Of a stretch of DNA of 33,869 nt, positions 16,797 to 24,677 are shown piece after piece; within the stretch, counting starts at the first letter, position 1; every line of letters starts with the position of its first letter. The translations under genes and the position numbers were made by a program. Source of the stretch: JAUZPB01 sp037140715 (GTDB taxonomy: Bacteria; Bacteroidota; Ignavibacteria; Ignavibacteriales; SURF-24); assembly GCA_037140715.1 (NCBI GenBank), contig JBAXDX010000025.1, positions 1 through 33,869 of the forward strand, read 5' to 3'. The notes under the pieces were generated by a model. That model had not been told where the DNA came from. It did not search any database and worked only from the letters and a program-made list of their open reading frames with translations.

Positions 16797-17332
16797 TGAA
16801 TATTTTCATCGCTCCTGTCGAATTCTCCAATACTCAGTTAATCCATAATGTAATTGAGGAAATCCACAGCATATTTAATGTAACAGCTTCTATTGTAAAG
16901 CTTCCGCTTAACATAAATCCTGCCTTTTCTACTGACAGAGAACAGTATTTTTCAACGCAACTTCTGGCTGATACAATTAAGCTTACCGGACATCTTGACG
17001 GTAAAGTGCTTACAATTGTGGAATTCGATCTTTTTGTGCCGGTATTTACTTATATCTTTGGTGAAGCTCAGCTTAATGGCAAACATTCCATTGTATCCGT
17101 CTGCCGCCTTCACGAAGAGTTCTATTCCGGTAATACCAATTACAGGCTCCTTCTTGAAAGAACCAGTAAGGAAGTCCTGCATGAGCTTGGTCATAATTTC
17201 GGACTGATTCACTGTAAGAACTGGGACTGTGTAATGCACCAGTCACAGGGAGTCGAAGAGATTGACATAAAGGGAACTTCATACTGCCTGCAGTGTATGA
17301 ATGCAATAAAAATAAATGAGCTTATGTATTAA
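16796..17332 (+). CDS. amzA: Archaemetzincin family zinc metalloprotease
   Basis: A 178-residue protein with the full archaemetzincin signature: HELGHNFGLIH (residues 129-139; three zinc-binding His and the catalytic Glu130), then Cys140, Cys145, the Met-turn residue Met147, and a CLQC pair (164-167) forming the second, structural zinc site. The spacer from Met147 to Cys164 is 16 residues, one fewer than the usual consensus as I know it. Archaemetzincins occur in archaea and some anaerobic bacteria; natural substrates are unknown. There is no signal peptide, so it is probably cytoplasmic. Its ATG overlaps the regulator stop by one base, so it is made together with the two-component system, suggesting proteolysis as part of the same response. 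Confidence 0.93.
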   Translation: MNIFIAPVEFSNTQLIHNVIEEIHSIFNVTASIVKLPLNINPAFSTDREQYFSTQLLADTIKLTGHLDGKVLTIVEFDLFVPVFTYIFGEAQLNGKHSIVSVCRLHEEFYSGNTNYRLLLERTSKEVLHELGHNFGLIHCKNWDCVMHQSQGVEEIDIKGTSYCLQCMNAIKINELMY

Positions 17333-17410
17333 ATTGGGTAGGTGAATCATTTTGAGACATATCAATAAGTATATAACTGCCATAGCCTCAGTTTTTGACA
17401 CTTTTTCGAA

Positions 17411-17427
17411 TGGCACGCGCCTTGATT
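17411..17427 (+). promoter_or_regulatory. Sigma-54 promoter of the small membrane-protein gene
   Basis: TGGCACGCGCCTTGATT matches the consensus TGGCACG-N4-TTGCW closely; only the C of the -12 GC is replaced by A. The expected start site is near 17437, some 20 bases before the ATG at 17458. It lies directly downstream of a sigma-54 response-regulator operon, which is a likely activator. Confidence 0.72.
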
Positions 17428-17457
17428 ATTAAGGCAATACACAAGTTGAGGTTTATC

Positions 17458-17892
17458 ATGGAATTAGTACCAATAGTTCAATTATCATTAAGCATCTTTA
17501 CAGGCGGGTTAGTTCTGGTGCTGGCAGTATCATACCTTTCATTTAAGATTAAGAAAAATGCTACTGTAACTGCCACCCCGGTGGGGAAACAGATAAATCA
17601 GATGTCTAATTATATATCACAGCAGCAACCACCGGTTTATTACAACCAGCCGGCAACAAATTATTATACAGCTCCACAACAGATACCTGTATCAGTTCCT
17701 GAATTCAGACCGGTACCCTCTTATGTTCCTCCGGTTGAAGAAGCTGTATCAGTAAAAGCTCCGGTAAATAAATTTCAATTTGTAAATCGGATGCCGAGCA
17801 GTTATCAGGGTTATTTGCCTGAAACAGATTCAAACTTCAGCCATAAGTTTGCATCATCTAAGTCAAAAGATGCTTACGCGATGTTCAGATAA
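17458..17892 (+). CDS. Small membrane protein with Pro/Gln/Tyr-rich tail, unknown function
   Basis: A 144-residue protein that I do not recognise. It has one N-terminal membrane segment (about residues 7-30, IVQLSLSIFTGGLVLVLAVSYLSF), a short basic stop-transfer patch (KIKKN), then a disordered tail rich in Pro, Gln, Tyr and Val (QQQPPVYYNQPATNYYTAP). It ends SKSKDAYAMFR. The tail most likely faces the cytoplasm by the positive-inside rule. The ATG at 17458 was preferred over an upstream ATG at 17395 because the sigma-54 promoter lies between them and GAGG sits eight bases before 17458. It is a separate transcription unit with its own promoter and terminator, and probably the main output gene of the nearby two-component system. 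Confidence 0.75.
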   Translation: MELVPIVQLSLSIFTGGLVLVLAVSYLSFKIKKNATVTATPVGKQINQMSNYISQQQPPVYYNQPATNYYTAPQQIPVSVPEFRPVPSYVPPVEEAVSVKAPVNKFQFVNRMPSSYQGYLPETDSNFSHKFASSKSKDAYAMFR

Positions 17893-17915
17893 AAGAAAAA
17901 CCTCAACTTGTTCCC

Positions 17916-17951
17916 AGCCTGACAACTAAAGTTGCTCAGGCTTTTTTATTT
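17916..17951 (+). terminator. Rho-independent terminator after the small membrane-protein gene
   Basis: AGCCTGA-CAAC / GTTG-C-TCAGGCT forms a stem of about 11 pairs with a short TAAA loop, followed by TTTTTTATTTT. It starts 24 bases after the stop and may also stop the convergent DPP-IV gene from the other strand. Confidence 0.88.
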
Positions 17952-17977
17952 TAAAGCATCATGTTAATAAGCACATG

Positions 17978-20161
17978 CTAAAGATTATTCAGGAAATAAT
18001 CCGTCATCAAATTATATAAATGCACGCGCGCATTGCCGCCGTTAATACCATGACCGCAGTCAGGATAATACATTACGCTAAACTGCTTGTTTGCCGCCAC
18101 CAGCTTATTAACCAGCTCAGCCGAATTCTGAAAGTGAACATTATCATCAGCCATACCATGTATCAGCAGGAATTTGCCCTTAAGTTTATCAACTGCATTA
18201 AGCGGAGAACTTTCTTCATAGCCATCAGGGTTAAGCTCCGGCGTCAGCATGTATCGCTCTGTATAGACAGAGTCATAAAATTTCCAGTGAGTAACCGGCG
18301 CTACGGCAACTGCCGTTTTAAAATAATCTGTGGCTTTAAGAATTGACAGGGCTGATATATATCCGCCATAACTCCAGCCCCAGATGCCGAGTCTCTCTGA
18401 ATCAACATAGTTTAATGTTTTTAAATATTTAGCAGTTTCAATAATATCATTTATTTCCCATTTACCCAGATTCCTGTAAGCCCATCTCTTTGCCTGTTCT
18501 CCCTTACCACCCGTAATTCTGCAGTCAACTGAAACAATGACACAGCCTTTTTGCGCAAGCATATACCCCCAAAGACTGGCAGCTCCCCAGCCATCGTTAA
18601 CCGATTGTGAACCAGGTCCGTTATACTGCATTATAATGACGGGATATTTCTTATTCTGGTCGAAATCAGCAGGCTTTATTATGGATGCATCAAGTTCCAC
18701 ATTGTCTGAAGTCTTAAAAGTAAAGAACTCAGTTTTCTGAATGCCGTAGTCCTGAAGAATTTTATTATCTGTACTTATAAGATTAGTTAATTTCGAACCA
18801 TCACTTCTGCAAAGAGAAGTACCCGGCATAGAGCCGGCATTCGAATACCTGTCAATAAAGTATTTTGAATTGGCGGACATACTTATAATATGAGTGCCGG
18901 CTTCTTCTGTAATTCTTTTCTTTCGGGAACCATCCAGCTTAACCGAATATAAATCCTTAAAGCGCCTCCCGCGTTCATTTGACATATAGTATGCTCTGCC
19001 CAAAGTCTCATCGACTGAAATCAGTTTGCTTACAACGAAATCACCTTTTGTCAGCCGGCTTAACCGCCTGCCTGAATAATCATACAGGTAAAGATGCAGA
19101 TAACCATCCTTTTCCGATGACCATAGAAAGCGTTTGCCATCCTGTAAGAACGTCAGGTCATCCTGAATATCTATCCACTCCGGCGCTTTTTCATCTATTA
19201 TAATTTTAGAAGCACCCGTTTTAACATTGCAGAATAAAAGTTCGAGATGATTCTGCCGGCGGTTTAATTTCTGTACCGAAAGAATGCCAGGATCGGCTGT
19301 GAACCTGATTCTTGGAACATATATATCCGTCTCCCTGCCTAAATCCATCCATACAGTTTTGCCATTGGAAATATTTACCGCGCCAATTTTAACAATTGAA
19401 TTATTTCCACCCGGCTTCGGATAATGATATTTCAAAAAATTAAAATAGAGCGAATCATATCTGGCAATTTGAACTTCAGGCACAAGGGACTGGTCGAGTC
19501 TCCAATAGCCGATTGTCCTGCTGTCGGGCGACCATTCAAAGCCGTTAATTATGCTGAATTCCTCCTCATAAACCCAGTCGAACCTGCCGTTGAGTATTAC
19601 ATTACTGCCATCAAAAGTAAGCTGTGTTTGCTTCTTTGTGGCTATATCGACTACAAATAAATTATTACCCCGCACGAAGCCAAGTTTTTTTCCGTCAGGA
19701 GAAAATCTGGCGTTGGACTGTTCCTCCCCGGATTGCGCAAGCAGTGAAAATTTCTTCGCCTTAATATTATAAATATAGAAAGCTCCGCCGGTCTTTAGTC
19801 TGCGTGCCGGCAATATTCCGGTAAAGAGTATGCTGCCGCCATCGGGAGAAAATATATAGTTCATTATAACAAACGGCTCATCAGTTTCTTTAATTTTCAG
19901 TTCATCGCCGGTAATAAACAGACTTTCCTCACCGCTTACCACATCATACTGATAAATTGCGGTACATTCTGTGGCAGTATCCGGCTTAAGGAACAAATAT
20001 TTATTCCCGTCACCAGACCACTGCACACCGTGCAACTGATTGACTGTAAACACGCGACTGTTATATATCAAATCAACAGACAGCTCCTTCCGCTGGGCAT
20101 AAAGAGTAGTCAGACTTAGAAAAACAGTAAACAGATAAACAAATGAGTGAACTTCACACAT
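17978..20161 (-). CDS. Dipeptidyl-peptidase IV (S9B family), exported
   Basis: About 727 residues: a signal peptide (ending LTTLYAQ), an N-terminal beta-propeller with the DPP-IV substrate-anchoring motif DWVYEEEF (glutamates about 199-201), and a C-terminal alpha/beta-hydrolase with the nucleophile Ser597 in GWSYGGY, the acid in ADDN (about 672-673) and His704 in CGHGI. Such enzymes cut Xaa-Pro or Xaa-Ala dipeptides from peptide N-termini in the periplasm or at the surface and help peptide feeding; they are frequent in Bacteroidota. I chose ATG 20159-20161 with GGGAG about eight bases upstream; ATG at 20206 lacks a ribosome site. It stands alone on the minus strand. Confidence 0.92.
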   Translation of the reverse strand: MCEVHSFVYLFTVFLSLTTLYAQRKELSVDLIYNSRVFTVNQLHGVQWSGDGNKYLFLKPDTATECTAIYQYDVVSGEESLFITGDELKIKETDEPFVIMNYIFSPDGGSILFTGILPARRLKTGGAFYIYNIKAKKFSLLAQSGEEQSNARFSPDGKKLGFVRGNNLFVVDIATKKQTQLTFDGSNVILNGRFDWVYEEEFSIINGFEWSPDSRTIGYWRLDQSLVPEVQIARYDSLYFNFLKYHYPKPGGNNSIVKIGAVNISNGKTVWMDLGRETDIYVPRIRFTADPGILSVQKLNRRQNHLELLFCNVKTGASKIIIDEKAPEWIDIQDDLTFLQDGKRFLWSSEKDGYLHLYLYDYSGRRLSRLTKGDFVVSKLISVDETLGRAYYMSNERGRRFKDLYSVKLDGSRKKRITEEAGTHIISMSANSKYFIDRYSNAGSMPGTSLCRSDGSKLTNLISTDNKILQDYGIQKTEFFTFKTSDNVELDASIIKPADFDQNKKYPVIIMQYNGPGSQSVNDGWGAASLWGYMLAQKGCVIVSVDCRITGGKGEQAKRWAYRNLGKWEINDIIETAKYLKTLNYVDSERLGIWGWSYGGYISALSILKATDYFKTAVAVAPVTHWKFYDSVYTERYMLTPELNPDGYEESSPLNAVDKLKGKFLLIHGMADDNVHFQNSAELVNKLVAANKQFSVMYYPDCGHGINGGNARVHLYNLMTDYFLNNL

Positions 20162-20281
20162 TAAACAGACTCCCAAAAAATTTCGACCAATATTGTAAGA
20201 AATCATCAGCTATAGTTTTAAATATTACAGGAAAATGTTATTTCACTTCCCGACCCAATGCCTTATTGTGCATGGCTTCAG

Positions 20282-20318
20282 TTTCATTGCCATGGGATTT
20301 TAACCCATGTAAATGAAA
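20282..20318. repeat. Extragenic palindrome between rmlD and the DPP-IV gene
   Basis: TTTCATT-GC-CATGGG pairs with CCCATG-TA-AATGAAA around a 7-base AT loop (20282-20296 with 20304-20318; only the two-base inner step is mismatched). It lies 39 bases after the rmlD stop and could help terminate it. It has no clean T-run. Its shape is like the small REP palindromes common in Bacteroidota-type genomes. Confidence 0.5.
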
Positions 20319-20356
20319 AATTAACTCCCTGACCTGACTAATTATTTTATAACCTT

Positions 20357-21274
20357 TCATAACCCAAGTTCCTTTTTCATCCTGATTAAAGTATCATTTA
20401 TTGAATGCGGTTTATAACCCAGTACAGTCTCTGCCTTGAAAGTCAGCAGACCCGAATTAAGTGGCCGTGGAGCCGGCTGGTTTAACTCCGCCGTCAGGAC
20501 AGGCTTGATAAGATTTTTATTAAGATCGAAGAATTCGGCAATTCTTAATGTAAAATCGAAACGGGAAAGAAACTCCGGCCCGCCAATATTAAAGATACCC
20601 TGCTTCTTACTTTCGATAACGCGACAGATACCCTGTACGAGGTCATCGAGAAAAGTCGGATTATTAATCTGATCTGTAACGATTCTTATTTCTTTATCAG
20701 CCCTAAGCGAGTCTATTACCCATCTGACAAAATCGGGACGACCGTTTGCAACAAACCCGTAAAGCACATTAGTTCTAATAACAGCATACAGAGGACCCAT
20801 AATCCTGATAGCATTTTCGCTCGCAAGCTTAGTCCGCCCGTAATAGCCTATAGGATTTGGTTTTTCTTCTTCAGAGTAAGGCCCGTTTTTCCCGTCAAAA
20901 ACATAATCAGTTGAGATGTGTACCAGCATAGCATCAACAACGCGGGCTGTTTCAGAAAGATATTCGACCCCTTTAACATTTATCTTCCAGGCTGTGGCAC
21001 GCTCTTTTTCGCACATATCCACGTTTGTATATGCCGCTGCGTTTATAATTACATCTGGATAAAAATTATAGACTATATCTTTAACCAACTCACGCCGGCT
21101 GATATCTATACTGACATATTGAATCTCAGCATCAAAATGCTCCGGCTCAAATGAAGCTGCAAGTAGTTCTACATTATTCTGCTGTTTGTAGAAATTTATT
21201 ATCCGCTGTCCCAGCATTCCATTCGCGCCAATGACAAGAATTCGTTTCTTAATTAAATCGTGAGAGTGTATCAT
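20357..21274 (-). CDS. rmlD: dTDP-4-dehydrorhamnose reductase
   Basis: A 305-residue short-chain dehydrogenase of the RmlD type. The NAD(P)-binding glycine motif is GANGMLGQ near the N-terminus; VIINAAAYTNVDMCEKE, HISTDYVFDGKNGPYSEEE and the catalytic YxxxK (YGRTK) are all as in RmlD. It makes dTDP-L-rhamnose from dTDP-4-keto-L-rhamnose, the last step of the pathway, in the cytoplasm, for surface polysaccharide. rmlC and rmlA lie further along on the same strand; rmlB is not in this window. The ATG at 21272-21274 overlaps the stop of a short upstream open frame by four bases (ATGA), a coupling-like arrangement. Confidence 0.94.
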   Translation of the reverse strand: MIHSHDLIKKRILVIGANGMLGQRIINFYKQQNNVELLAASFEPEHFDAEIQYVSIDISRRELVKDIVYNFYPDVIINAAAYTNVDMCEKERATAWKINVKGVEYLSETARVVDAMLVHISTDYVFDGKNGPYSEEEKPNPIGYYGRTKLASENAIRIMGPLYAVIRTNVLYGFVANGRPDFVRWVIDSLRADKEIRIVTDQINNPTFLDDLVQGICRVIESKKQGIFNIGGPEFLSRFDFTLRIAEFFDLNKNLIKPVLTAELNQPAPRPLNSGLLTFKAETVLGYKPHSINDTLIRMKKELGL

Positions 21275-21426
21275 CTTTTCAGTTCCAACATTTTTTTTAT
21301 ATCCTTACCTGCCTGTGCATCCTGAGCCAGTAGAAACAAACCGAAAACACGGATTAAATCAGGCGTTTTAATATATGAATAAATAAAGACAGCACCAAAA
21401 TTATCTGCAAAGCCTGCCGCAAAAAA
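21271..21426 (-). pseudogene. Possible gene remnant coupled to rmlD
   Basis: A 51-codon frame with no stop lies directly upstream of rmlD between a TAA (21427-21429) and a TGA (21271-21273). That TGA overlaps the rmlD ATG as ATGA. It reads AAGFADNFGAVFIYSYIKTP...FGLFLLAQDAQAG and ends KMLELKR, with codon use that looks coding. It has no ATG, GTG or TTG near its beginning. It may be the C-terminal tail of a gene lost by deletion. I cannot name the family, and an open frame of this size can arise by chance. Confidence 0.35.
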
Positions 21427-21517
21427 TTAATTTGAAAGTTTGTGTTAAACAGGGATAAAAATCATATATTTATGACGCAATAATTAAATCAAAGTTAAAA
21501 AAAAGAGATGATATTAA

Positions 21518-22651
21518 ATGAAAATTGGAATTACCTGTTATCCGACTTACGGTGGCAGTGGCGTTGTGGCAACTGAACTTGGAAAGGCGTTAGCTTCTAA
21601 GGGGCATCAGGTTCATTTTATCAGTTATGCTGTTCCCCACCGGCTTAATCATTATGTGGAAAATATTTTTTTCCATGAGGTCGAGATGAGTAACTACCCG
21701 TTATTTGAGTTCCCGCTTTACACGCTCGCGCTTACAAGTAAGATGATCGAAGTAGTAAAATATGAACAGCTCGATCTTATTCATGTTCATTATGCCATAC
21801 CGCATGCCGTCAGCGGATTTTTAGCCCGCCAAATAATTCAGAAAATGGGGGGCGACTTAAGGGTTGTTACTACTCTGCATGGAACTGATATTACTCTTGT
21901 CGGACTTGAGCCGTCCTTCCTTCCGCTGGTTAAGTTCAGTATTGAAGAAAGCTGCGGCGTAACGGCTGTTTCAAGATTTCTAAAGGAAACAACCCTGACT
22001 AATTACCACATAGAAAAAGATATCAGCGTTATTTATAATTTTATAGACACCGAATTATTTAAGAAAGACGGCAATACTAACTTCCGCAATCATATTGCTC
22101 CAAACGGAGAGAAAGTACTTGTGCATATTTCCAACTTCCGCCCGGTTAAAAGAGTCTCCGACACAATCCGCGTATTCGAGAAAATCAGAAAGGAAATGCC
22201 GGCAAAGCTGCTACTTATAGGCGACGGGCCCGACAGGTATGAATGTGAAAAGCTCGCACGCGAACTTGACCTGCATAAGGATGTTATGTTCCTTGGCAAA
22301 CAGGACGGGCTTGTTGAAATATTAAATTCGGCAGATTTGTTTTTACTTCCATCCCAGTCAGAAAGCTTTGGCTTATCGGCTCTCGAAGCTATGTCATGCG
22401 GACTGCCTGTTATAAGTACAAGCGTTGGCGGACTGCCTGAGCTTATTAATCATAATGAAACCGGATTTATAGCGGAGATTGGCGATATTGACCGCATGGC
22501 AAAGTATGCTGTAGATTTACTGACCAATGAAAAGAAATATACGGAGTTCTCTAAAAACTCGCGCAACCGTGCCGTAGATGTTTTCGATCTGAAGAAAATC
22601 GTGCCCCGGTACGAACAGTTTTATCTGGATGTGCTGAATGGAAAGCAGTAA
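21518..22651 (+). CDS. bshA: BshA-type glycosyltransferase (N-acetyl-alpha-D-glucosaminyl L-malate synthase)
   Basis: A 377-residue GT4-family enzyme. The start MKIGITCYPTYGGSGVVATELGKALA is the BshA hallmark; it also has VHYAIPHAVSGFLA, HGTDITLVG, SNFRPVKRV, and the nucleotide-sugar binding ESFGLSALEAMSCGLPVI (E-x7-E). BshA joins GlcNAc from UDP-GlcNAc to L-malate, the first step of bacillithiol, a cytoplasmic low-molecular-weight thiol made by Firmicutes and Bacteroidota relatives. The ATG has AGAGATG upstream. It is monocistronic here, divergent from rmlD and convergent with ugd; bshB and bshC are not in the window. Confidence 0.92.
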   Translation: MKIGITCYPTYGGSGVVATELGKALASKGHQVHFISYAVPHRLNHYVENIFFHEVEMSNYPLFEFPLYTLALTSKMIEVVKYEQLDLIHVHYAIPHAVSGFLARQIIQKMGGDLRVVTTLHGTDITLVGLEPSFLPLVKFSIEESCGVTAVSRFLKETTLTNYHIEKDISVIYNFIDTELFKKDGNTNFRNHIAPNGEKVLVHISNFRPVKRVSDTIRVFEKIRKEMPAKLLLIGDGPDRYECEKLARELDLHKDVMFLGKQDGLVEILNSADLFLLPSQSESFGLSALEAMSCGLPVISTSVGGLPELINHNETGFIAEIGDIDRMAKYAVDLLTNEKKYTEFSKNSRNRAVDVFDLKKIVPRYEQFYLDVLNGKQ

Positions 22652-22664
22652 CCACAGCAAAAGT

Positions 22665-22700
22665 GCATGACTGCATAAAATAATATTCATGCAGTCATGC
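22665..22700. terminator. Perfect inverted repeat between convergent bshA and ugd
   Basis: GCATGACTGCAT (22665-22676) and ATGCAGTCATGC (22689-22700) are perfect 12-base arms around a 12-base AT loop. It fills the 58-base gap between two convergent genes, so it is likely a two-way terminator, although the T-runs are short. Confidence 0.7.
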
Positions 22701-22709
22701 GAAATTTCA

Positions 22710-24041
22710 TTAGTCGGTATTAACCGACAGTCTTCCTATACTGTAATATATAAAGCCAAGTTCTTTCATCTTTTCAGGAGTAAATATATTCCGTCCGTCA
22801 AAGATAACCGGCTGTTTTAGTTTACTCTTTATTAAATCGAAATCAGGATTGCGGAATTCATTCCATTCGGTTAAAACAAGAAGTGCATCGCTTTCTTCGA
22901 GAGATGAATATTCATTATCCGCATATTCAATCGTATCATTCAGATAAACCCTTGCAGCTGCCATTGCTGCCGGGTCATAAGCCGAAACCTTTGCGCCCAG
23001 TTCTAAAAGCCTGCGGATTATAATTACTGCCGGAGCTTCCCTCATATCGTCCGTGTTCGGCTTAAAGGCAAGTCCCCATACGGCAAACTTCTTTCCATGT
23101 AAATCATTTCCAAACCGTTTTTGCAACTTATCTACAAGTACAAGCTTTTGAGCCTTGTTCACCTTATCCACAACTGAAAGTATCTTAATCTCAGAATTAT
23201 TCTCAACCGAAGTCTTAATCAAAGCGTTTACATCCTTTGGGAAACATGACCCGCCATAGCCTATGCCCGCGAAGAGGAATCTCTTGCCAATACGCGTATC
23301 AGTTCCCATTCCCTTGCGAACCTGGTCTATATTCGCGCCGACCTTTTCGCAGAAGTTCGCCATTTCATTCATAAATGTTATCCTCATTGCAAGGTATGAA
23401 TTACCAGCATACTTTGTAACCTCGGCGCTCTTTGTATCCATTTCGAGTATCGGGTTCCCCTGCCTTACAAACGGTTCATAAAGCGCACTCATTACATCAA
23501 GTGCTTTCTGTGAACCCGCGCCTATTACTATCCTGTCAGGCTTCATAAAATCATCCACCGCAAAACCTTCTCTCAGGAATTCCGGGTTGGATACTATCTC
23601 AAAGTTCTTTACGCTATACTTCGAAATAATATCGGAAACCATACTGCCCGTGCCTACCGGAACAGTACTCTTATTTACAATTATTTTGTAATCTTTATCC
23701 CCCGCTTCTTTTAGTATTTTTCCTATGTCATCAGCTATGCCGAAAACATACTTCAGATCAGCCGAACCATCTTCATCCTGCGGAGTCGGCAGACACAGAA
23801 ATATTACCTGAGAATTAAGAACGGCAGTCTTAATATCATTAGTGAATGAAAGCCTTTGCTTGGCAATATTTCTGTAGAAGATAATATCCAGTCCGGGTTC
23901 ATAAATTGTTATATCGGCATTCTGAAGCCTGCTTAGCTTATCAGGATTATTGTCAACACAAATGACCTGATTACCCATTTCGGCAAAACATGTTCCCGAT
24001 ACCAAACCTACATAACCCGTACCAATTATTGCCAGATTCAT
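22710..24041 (-). CDS. ugd: UDP-glucose 6-dehydrogenase
   Basis: A 443-residue protein with the N-terminal NAD-binding motif IGTGYVGLVSGTCFAEMG, the LCLPTPQDEDGSADL and STVPVGTG segments, the substrate region NPEFLREGFAVDD.F.KPDRIVIG, and the catalytic cysteine in GYGGSCFPKD. It oxidises UDP-glucose twice to UDP-glucuronate in the cytoplasm, a precursor for acidic capsule or exopolysaccharide sugars. GGAG lies just before the ATG. It is followed downstream by the convergent-terminator palindrome and preceded by rmlC (55-base gap), so it is probably part of the same surface-sugar operon. Confidence 0.95.
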   Translation of the reverse strand: MNLAIIGTGYVGLVSGTCFAEMGNQVICVDNNPDKLSRLQNADITIYEPGLDIIFYRNIAKQRLSFTNDIKTAVLNSQVIFLCLPTPQDEDGSADLKYVFGIADDIGKILKEAGDKDYKIIVNKSTVPVGTGSMVSDIISKYSVKNFEIVSNPEFLREGFAVDDFMKPDRIVIGAGSQKALDVMSALYEPFVRQGNPILEMDTKSAEVTKYAGNSYLAMRITFMNEMANFCEKVGANIDQVRKGMGTDTRIGKRFLFAGIGYGGSCFPKDVNALIKTSVENNSEIKILSVVDKVNKAQKLVLVDKLQKRFGNDLHGKKFAVWGLAFKPNTDDMREAPAVIIIRRLLELGAKVSAYDPAAMAAARVYLNDTIEYADNEYSSLEESDALLVLTEWNEFRNPDFDLIKSKLKQPVIFDGRNIFTPEKMKELGFIYYSIGRLSVNTD

Positions 24042-24095
24042 TTTTTCTCCAGTCAGATTAATTTTTAGTTATTATTTTTAAGCCAGGGATCCATG

Positions 24096-24638
24096 TTAAA
24101 AATCCCTTTCAATATCCCTGAATTTTACAGCCTTAAGGTCTTTGTCTGAGACTATCTGCCTTGATACTTTCCAGTCAATTCCCAGGTACTCATCATTAAA
24201 AAGTATCGCACGCTCATCCGGCTTACTGTAAAAAGCCGTGCATTTATAGAGGAATATCACCTCCTCTGATAAAACAGAAAACCCGTGAGCAAATCCTGGC
24301 GGTATCCAGAACTGTTTATTATTACTCTCCGAAAGCTCTACAGCAAAATGCTGACCAAATGCAGGCGAATTAAATCTGATATCCACAGCCACATCAAGCA
24401 CCGCACCTGAAACTACCTGGCAGAGTTTTCCCTGAGCGTTAGCTCCGGCCTGATAATGAAGCCCGCGAATTGTGCCATAGCGCGACCTTGAAATATTATC
24501 CTGAACAAAGTCCATATTTAGTCCGGCAGCTTCAAATTTTTTCCGGTTAAATGATTCATAAAAATAGCCACGGTCATCTTTGAATATATCCGGCTCAATA
24601 ATAAGCGCACCCGGTAGATTTGTCTGAGTTATTTTCAT
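24096..24638 (-). CDS. rmlC: dTDP-4-dehydrorhamnose 3,5-epimerase
   Basis: A 180-residue cupin with the RmlC signature: GALIIEPDIFKDDRGYFYESFN at the start, FVQDNISRSRYGTIRGLHYQ with the active-site His, GKLCQVVSGAVLDVAVDIR, PPGFAHGFSVLSE, and FLYKCTAFYSKPDERAI with the Tyr region. It epimerises C3 and C5 of dTDP-4-keto-6-deoxyglucose in dTDP-L-rhamnose synthesis. It lies 39 bases after rmlA on the same strand, consistent with one operon rmlA-rmlC-ugd. Length is normal for the family. Confidence 0.96.
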   Translation of the reverse strand: MKITQTNLPGALIIEPDIFKDDRGYFYESFNRKKFEAAGLNMDFVQDNISRSRYGTIRGLHYQAGANAQGKLCQVVSGAVLDVAVDIRFNSPAFGQHFAVELSESNNKQFWIPPGFAHGFSVLSEEVIFLYKCTAFYSKPDERAILFNDEYLGIDWKVSRQIVSDKDLKAVKFRDIERDF

Positions 24639-24677
24639 AAGTTAAATTCAATGTCAGAAATTTATCATTAATTCGTT

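Noticed and set aside
17395..17457. Upstream start for the small membrane protein
   Set aside because: This region contains the sigma-54 promoter; ATG 17458 has a good ribosome site.
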